Part shown: positions 35,458-39,989 of the stretch, in pieces
Layout of the letters: each line of letters begins with the position of its first letter
Numbering within the stretch: position 1 is the stretch's first letter
Assembly: GCA_020720625.1 (NCBI GenBank)
Contig: DYOH01000014.1
Coordinates: forward strand, 11,170-51,158
Direction: 5' to 3'
From: Acetofilamentum sp.
Lineage (GTDB): Bacteria > Bacteroidota > Bacteroidia > Bacteroidales > DYOH01
Length of the DNA: 39,989 nucleotides
Position numbers and translations under genes: made by a program
The notes under the pieces: generated by a model
What the model saw: the letters and a program-made list of their open reading frames with translations, nothing else
Told to the model about the DNA's origin: nothing
Databases searched by the model: none

Positions 35458-37521
35458 ATGAAAACTATAAAAATTATAATTATACTACTTATTTTTAGCA
35501 GTATAATACAAGCCCAAATACCAAAAACATTTAATTATCAGGCCGTAGCACGCAACGAAGCCGGAAATAGTATAGCCGATCAGGATATTGTAGTAGAAAT
35601 ATCGGTAAGAAGCGGAAGTGCAAGTGGCACTGCAATCTGGCAAGAAGTGCACTACACCAAAACGAATGCATTTGGATTATTTACGGTAGAAATAGGAGGC
35701 AGCACGGCCATTCGCACAGAAACCGGCACAGTAAGCTCTTTCGAAGCCATCGACTGGTCCGACAATACCTATTTTATACAAACCAGAGTTGACTTTGGGC
35801 AGGCAGAGTTTGTAAACGGCTTTATTGATATGGGCACCGTAAAACTAACCAGCGTTCCTTACGCATTTGTAGCCGATAGTGCGCTCAAAGTACCAATACC
35901 AAGTTTGAGTAAGGTGCTTGGCGTTGACGAAGCGAGTTTAAATGCCAATGATGTTCCTAAATGGAACGGAACCCAATGGACAGTAGGATCTGCAGGAGTA
36001 AGCGGTAACTTTTTAACAGACGATGGAACCACAGACTTAACAGGCGACTGGACCGTATCCGGAAATTCTATCAATTTAACAAGCGGAAACCTAAGTCTTG
36101 GATCCGGCATTTTGAGTACACCTATTTTTAATTTTGGAGGCACTACTTTCACCAGTGTTTCCAGCAATTTAAGCACCAATAGTTCCGCAACAGCTTTAGT
36201 AACTGCAAGCGCCATAAAAACGTATGTTGATAATAATATAGGTGTTAGTTATTGGAGTTTGGGAAGTGGAAACGTATACAATACAGCCAATTACATTGGA
36301 ATAGGCACAGCCAGCCCCACCGAAAGACTGCATGTAAACTTAACCAGCGAAGAAACAGTTCTCTTTACGGGCACTTACGAAGTAACAGGAAATATAAAAA
36401 ACAGAGGAGCCGGAACACGTTTTGAGTTTTCGCCTGCCAAAGCAGTTTTACGTGCCGGAACAGTTGACGGAACACAATGGGACGACATCAATGCCGGATT
36501 TTACTCCGTAGCTTTTGGAAAAAACAATAGGGCCTCGGCCAACTTTTCATTTGCTCAAGGTGAGGGAAATACCGTGGGTGGAACTTATGCATCGGCCTTT
36601 GGAAATTCTAATGTGGCCAACGGAGCCAAATCCATGGCCATTGGCGAATCTAATGTAACCAGCGGAGCATCTTCATTTGCAGCTAACCAGCAAAATACGG
36701 CCAACGGTGGTTACGCAACGGCCTTAGGTTATAATACCGAAGCCAACGGCGACCAATCCTTATCCCTGGGATTAAATACAACTACAGATGCCACTGCTGA
36801 TGGCTCAATAGCAGCAGGATCGGGCAGCACAACCTATGGACCAAATTCGTTTGCATTTGGAGTGCAGTCACAAACCAATACAAGTGCCGAAGGGTCTTTT
36901 GCATCCGGAAATAAAACAATAGGTGGAGGAATGTATGCGGCATCATTCGGGGACAACACAGCGGCTTATGGATATTCCGAATTTGCTATCGGAAGATTTA
37001 ATACCCTATTTTCTCAAAATCTTACCAGCTGGGTGCTTACCGACAGGGTTTTTGTAGTAGGAATTGGTGCCGATGCCATAAGCAGAGCCAATGCCATGGT
37101 AGTACTAAAAAACGGTAATATTGGAATTGGTATTGATGCACCTACAGAAAAATTAGCTGTAAGCGGCAATATTACAGCCACAGGAAGCATAAATAGCTCA
37201 TCCGACATTCGCTACAAAAAAAATATCAGCACAATTGCAAATCCTTTAGAAAAAATAAACAAGCTGCAAGGTGTAAATTATATGTGGAAAGCAGAAGAAT
37301 TTCCAGAACTAAATTTCTCCGAAAATCCACAAATTGGACTGATAGCGCAGGATGTAGAAAAAATTGTACCCGAGATTGTTTTAACAGATGGAAATGGATA
37401 CAAATCTGTTGATTATGCGAAACTTAGTGCAATCTTAATAGAAGCTATCAAAGAGCAGCAAAAACAAATTGATGAACTGAAAAAAAATCAGGAAATTTTA
37501 CTTAATCAACTAAAAAAGTAA
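35458..37521 (+). CDS. Tail-fibre-like surface protein with YadA-type repeats and S74 chaperone
   Basis: The 687-residue protein has a signal peptide (MKTIKIIIILLIFSSIIQAQ). A roughly 120-residue N-terminal domain follows (IPKTFNYQAVARNEAGN ... TSVPYAFVADSA), common at the start of Bacteroidota surface proteins. A Gly/Ser/Thr-rich stalk comes next, then about 12 YadA-head-like units of about 14 residues at about 346-517 (SVAFGKNNRAS, SAFGNSNVANG, ALGYNTEANG types). The C-terminal S74 intramolecular chaperone (about 580-687) starts SSSDIRYKKNI (Ser582-Asp583) and ends in a trimeric coiled coil. S74 domains fold and may cleave trimeric fibres. No type IX sorting tail is visible, so how it reaches the surface is open. 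Confidence 0.9.
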   Translation: MKTIKIIIILLIFSSIIQAQIPKTFNYQAVARNEAGNSIADQDIVVEISVRSGSASGTAIWQEVHYTKTNAFGLFTVEIGGSTAIRTETGTVSSFEAIDWSDNTYFIQTRVDFGQAEFVNGFIDMGTVKLTSVPYAFVADSALKVPIPSLSKVLGVDEASLNANDVPKWNGTQWTVGSAGVSGNFLTDDGTTDLTGDWTVSGNSINLTSGNLSLGSGILSTPIFNFGGTTFTSVSSNLSTNSSATALVTASAIKTYVDNNIGVSYWSLGSGNVYNTANYIGIGTASPTERLHVNLTSEETVLFTGTYEVTGNIKNRGAGTRFEFSPAKAVLRAGTVDGTQWDDINAGFYSVAFGKNNRASANFSFAQGEGNTVGGTYASAFGNSNVANGAKSMAIGESNVTSGASSFAANQQNTANGGYATALGYNTEANGDQSLSLGLNTTTDATADGSIAAGSGSTTYGPNSFAFGVQSQTNTSAEGSFASGNKTIGGGMYAASFGDNTAAYGYSEFAIGRFNTLFSQNLTSWVLTDRVFVVGIGADAISRANAMVVLKNGNIGIGIDAPTEKLAVSGNITATGSINSSSDIRYKKNISTIANPLEKINKLQGVNYMWKAEEFPELNFSENPQIGLIAQDVEKIVPEIVLTDGNGYKSVDYAKLSAILIEAIKEQQKQIDELKKNQEILLNQLKK

Positions 37522-37916
37522 ATTTTAATCTTGCGATTATAAATTCAATTGTAAAAAAATAATTGATTCCAGACTACATATCATTAAACATCAATAACTT
37601 ATTTCTTGTTTAACGCCATATAATGGTAATAACATCGACTAATTTCTTTTTTTTCTATTGAGGCTAAAGCAACCTAGGCTTTATAGGCCGCTGTAAATTT
37701 TGGTCTTGTCTTTTTCATTATTATATCCAAAATTGATACTTTTTTCAACTTAATTGCTGGTCTTTATTTTTGTGGAATATTCTACCATTAATTTCCATTT
37801 TATTATGCATTTTTATATTGCATCCGAAAAAATTCAAAAACTTTACTAATACTTTTTTTTTGATAAATATCAGTATAAATTAGAGTCCAAATTACAAATT
37901 ACAAAATGCGTAAAGT
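37522..37916. other. 395-bp AT-rich gap before the acetylesterase gene
   Basis: No gene was found on either strand. A 6-bp hairpin (TAAAGC/GCTTTA, near 37664-37682) lacks a T-tract and is not called a terminator. No exact TAnnTTTG box precedes the gene at 37917; TTTG at 37859-37862 could be a -33 element but has no good partner. Confidence 0.5.
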
Positions 37917-39950
37917 ATGAAAAATCAATATTTTTTAGCGATTCTATCCTTCATCCTAATACTTATGAACATCTCCTGCAAACAAGAGAAAGCCTTTATT
38001 ACATTACCATCCATAATCAGTAATGGAATGGTTTTGCAGCAAAAAACACAAATAAAATTATGGGGCGAAGCCAATGCCAATGCAAGCATAGTAATTACTG
38101 CGGGTTGGGGTAAAACGATTAAAACAAAAGCAAATGAAAACGGCAAATGGATGGCCATCATCAATACACCCGCTGCGGGGCCAGCATTTGATATTCAGTT
38201 TCGGAATGATGATACAGTATTTACAGTTCATGATGTGCTATTGGGCGAAGTATGGCTTGCCTCCGGGCAATCGAACATGGAAATGCCATTAGAAGGCTGG
38301 CCACCAAACGATACAATACAAAACTCCGAAACCGAGATAAATCAGGCTCATTTTGCGGATATACGCGTGTTTACGGTAAACAGAGCATATTCCTTCATTC
38401 CGCAAACCAATGTAAGCGGACAATGGGAAAAAGCAGACACTAGTTTGGTGGGCGAATTTAGCGCTACGGCATATTTTTTTGCCAAAAAATTGCATCAAAA
38501 GCTAAAAGTGCCTGTGGGTATTATACATTCGAGTTGGGGCGGCACACCAGTTGAATCATGGATTAGCGCAGAAAAACTCCATGCCGCCAACGAATTTATT
38601 CCAGAAATACAAGCCATAAAAGAAGCAATACCTTTAGAACAAAACTTAAACAACTGGCTCGATTCCCTGCCTAGCATTACAATCAGCGACACAGTCCCAG
38701 AGATTTCTTATGAAACCACCGAATTTATGGACAGTATGTGCGCATCCCAAACATTTGACGATAGCCAATGGGCAAGCATGCAGCTGCCAATAAGCTGGGA
38801 AACAACAGAAGTTGGTCATTTCGACGGAAATATCTGGTTTAGGAAAATGATTGAAATTCCTGAAACATGGTTAAATAAAAACCTGATTCTTGAGCTTGGT
38901 CCCATTGATGATATGGATTTGAGCTACTTTAACGGCGAAAAAATAGGAGAAAATCTTGAAGATGGATTGTGGCAGAAAAAAAGAATTTACAAAATAAACA
39001 AATCACTGGTAATAAATACTATAAACTTAATAGCGATTAGAGTTACGGATATACAAGGCGGAGGCGGAATTTATGGAAACTGGAACGATTTAAAAATCTA
39101 TCCCGAAAATGACATTTCAAAAGCTATATCGCTGGCCGGAGAATGGAAATATTTGCCCACAGCCGAATACAGAAACAACAAATTCTATTTATACAATATA
39201 GCAAACCGCGAATACTTTGCCCGTCCGAAAGTGCCCATACAAGCTTCGCCAAATACACCTACATGTCTTTACAATGCCATGATAGCGCCGCTGCTACAAT
39301 ATACCATCAAAGGAGCTATTTGGTATCAGGGCGAATCAAATGTAGGCCGCGCAAAGCAATACAGCAAAACATTTCCGTTGATGATAGAAAACTGGCGAAA
39401 AGAATGGCAATTAGGTAATTTTCCATTCTATTTTGTTCAAATAGCTCCTTTTCAATACGAAAGCGGAACTAATTCGGCCCCTTTGCGCGATGCACAACGT
39501 TTGAGTTTGCGCACACCCAACACTGGAATGGCCGTAACTTTAGACATAGGGGATATAAATAATATCCATCCCGCCAACAAAAAAGATGTTGGTGAACGCC
39601 TGGCGCTATGGGCATTGGCAAAGGATTACGGAGAAAGCATCGTATATTCAGGGCCACTATATCATCAAATGAAAGTGGAAAATAGTCTTTTGCGAATAAG
39701 TTTCACTCATATTGGCTCAGGCCTTATGATAAATGGAACAACATTAAAAGAATTTGAGATAGCAGGCGAAGATGGCATTTTTTACCCTGCCAAGGCCACT
39801 GTAAATAATAATGTAGTAATTTTGCAGTGCGAAAAAGTAAAAAATCCGAAAGCTGCCCGCTATGCCTTTAGCAATGCTCCCGACGGCAATTTGTTCAACA
39901 AAGAAGGTTTGCCTGCATCATCGTTTACTACAGAAAAACTAACAAACTAA
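37917..39950 (+). CDS. Sialate O-acetylesterase-family lipoprotein
   Basis: The 677-residue protein has a lipoprotein signal (MKNQYFLAILSFILILMNISC, lipobox Cys at 21) and an SGNH-type esterase. The nucleophile block LASGQSNMEMP is near 120, followed by GIIHSSWGGTPVESWIS, then GAIWYQGESN near 465, and the Asp/His block near 540-555 (DIGDINNIHPANKKDVGERL). Between the second and third blocks lies a beta-sandwich insert (about 275-400: DDSQWASMQLP ... IWFRKMIEIP ... IAIRVTDIQGGGGIYG) resembling galactose-binding-like domains, a known layout in long members. The family removes acetyl groups from sialic acids or other glycans. It probably acts at the cell surface. No sialidase or SusC/D pair is in the window. 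Confidence 0.92.
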   Translation: MKNQYFLAILSFILILMNISCKQEKAFITLPSIISNGMVLQQKTQIKLWGEANANASIVITAGWGKTIKTKANENGKWMAIINTPAAGPAFDIQFRNDDTVFTVHDVLLGEVWLASGQSNMEMPLEGWPPNDTIQNSETEINQAHFADIRVFTVNRAYSFIPQTNVSGQWEKADTSLVGEFSATAYFFAKKLHQKLKVPVGIIHSSWGGTPVESWISAEKLHAANEFIPEIQAIKEAIPLEQNLNNWLDSLPSITISDTVPEISYETTEFMDSMCASQTFDDSQWASMQLPISWETTEVGHFDGNIWFRKMIEIPETWLNKNLILELGPIDDMDLSYFNGEKIGENLEDGLWQKKRIYKINKSLVINTINLIAIRVTDIQGGGGIYGNWNDLKIYPENDISKAISLAGEWKYLPTAEYRNNKFYLYNIANREYFARPKVPIQASPNTPTCLYNAMIAPLLQYTIKGAIWYQGESNVGRAKQYSKTFPLMIENWRKEWQLGNFPFYFVQIAPFQYESGTNSAPLRDAQRLSLRTPNTGMAVTLDIGDINNIHPANKKDVGERLALWALAKDYGESIVYSGPLYHQMKVENSLLRISFTHIGSGLMINGTTLKEFEIAGEDGIFYPAKATVNNNVVILQCEKVKNPKAARYAFSNAPDGNLFNKEGLPASSFTTEKLTN

Positions 39951-39989
39951 ATAATGTCATAACAATCAAAGCTTTTGCAAGAAAGCCGT

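Overview
The window is AT-rich chromosomal DNA from a member of the Bacteroidota. The evidence is a short principal sigma factor of the Bacteroidota type without region 1.1, type IX secretion features (a PorP/SprF protein, a gliding-type 'type B' C-terminal domain and a 'type A' Por-secretion tail), little sign of Shine-Dalgarno sites, and several upstream TAnnTTTG boxes, the -7 element of this phylum. A pyrI gene beside pyrB favours class Bacteroidia (Bacteroidales/Marinilabiliales) over flavobacteria; that placement is inference. No rRNA, tRNA, CRISPR array, transposase or integrase gene was seen.

Layout. (1) 1-4605, minus: the N-terminal 1535 residues of a giant secreted repeat protein that runs off the left edge, preceded by an AT-rich gene-free stretch containing a perfect 19-bp tandem repeat. 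(2) 5166-12756, minus: rpmH with its terminator, a COG0523 GTPase translationally coupled to an unlisted 53-residue membrane protein, a TPR protein, a response regulator-pyrB-pyrI cluster, and a tight four-gene run (TerB-like, EamA transporter, YigZ, M42 peptidase). (3) 12831-15249, plus: a TPR/SpoIIE-type phosphatase and a YCII-domain lipoprotein, ending at a strong hairpin shared with convergent rpoD. (4) 15345-18452, minus: a small HAD protein, two leucine-rich-repeat proteins and rpoD. (5) 18626-31327, minus: the most interesting part. It holds three related GAF-domain membrane proteins (one ending in a SpoIIE phosphatase), a SiaB-family kinase, a SiaC-family phosphoprotein, a 1033-residue ABCG-type transporter with TerB-like and FHA-like N-terminal parts, and two exported proteins of unknown family. 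(6) 31412-32251, plus: an orphan CheR-type methyltransferase, divergent from the GAF array. (7) 32469-39950, plus: a type-B type IX substrate, a PorP/SprF-OmpA fusion, a small type-A substrate, a phage-tail-like protein with YadA-type repeats and an S74 chaperone, and a sialate O-acetylesterase lipoprotein.

How the genes may work together. Region 5 resembles the Pseudomonas SiaA/SiaB/SiaC partner switch (phosphatase, kinase, phosphoprotein), but no diguanylate cyclase (SiaD) is present. Next to it are an ABC transporter with possible protein-interaction domains, two further GAF sensors without output domains, and a CheR. I infer a signalling module in which sensed signals set the phosphorylation of the SiaC-like protein, which then acts on an unknown target, possibly the transporter. 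Region 7 looks like cell-surface building: a type-B cargo beside its likely dedicated PorP/SprF partner.
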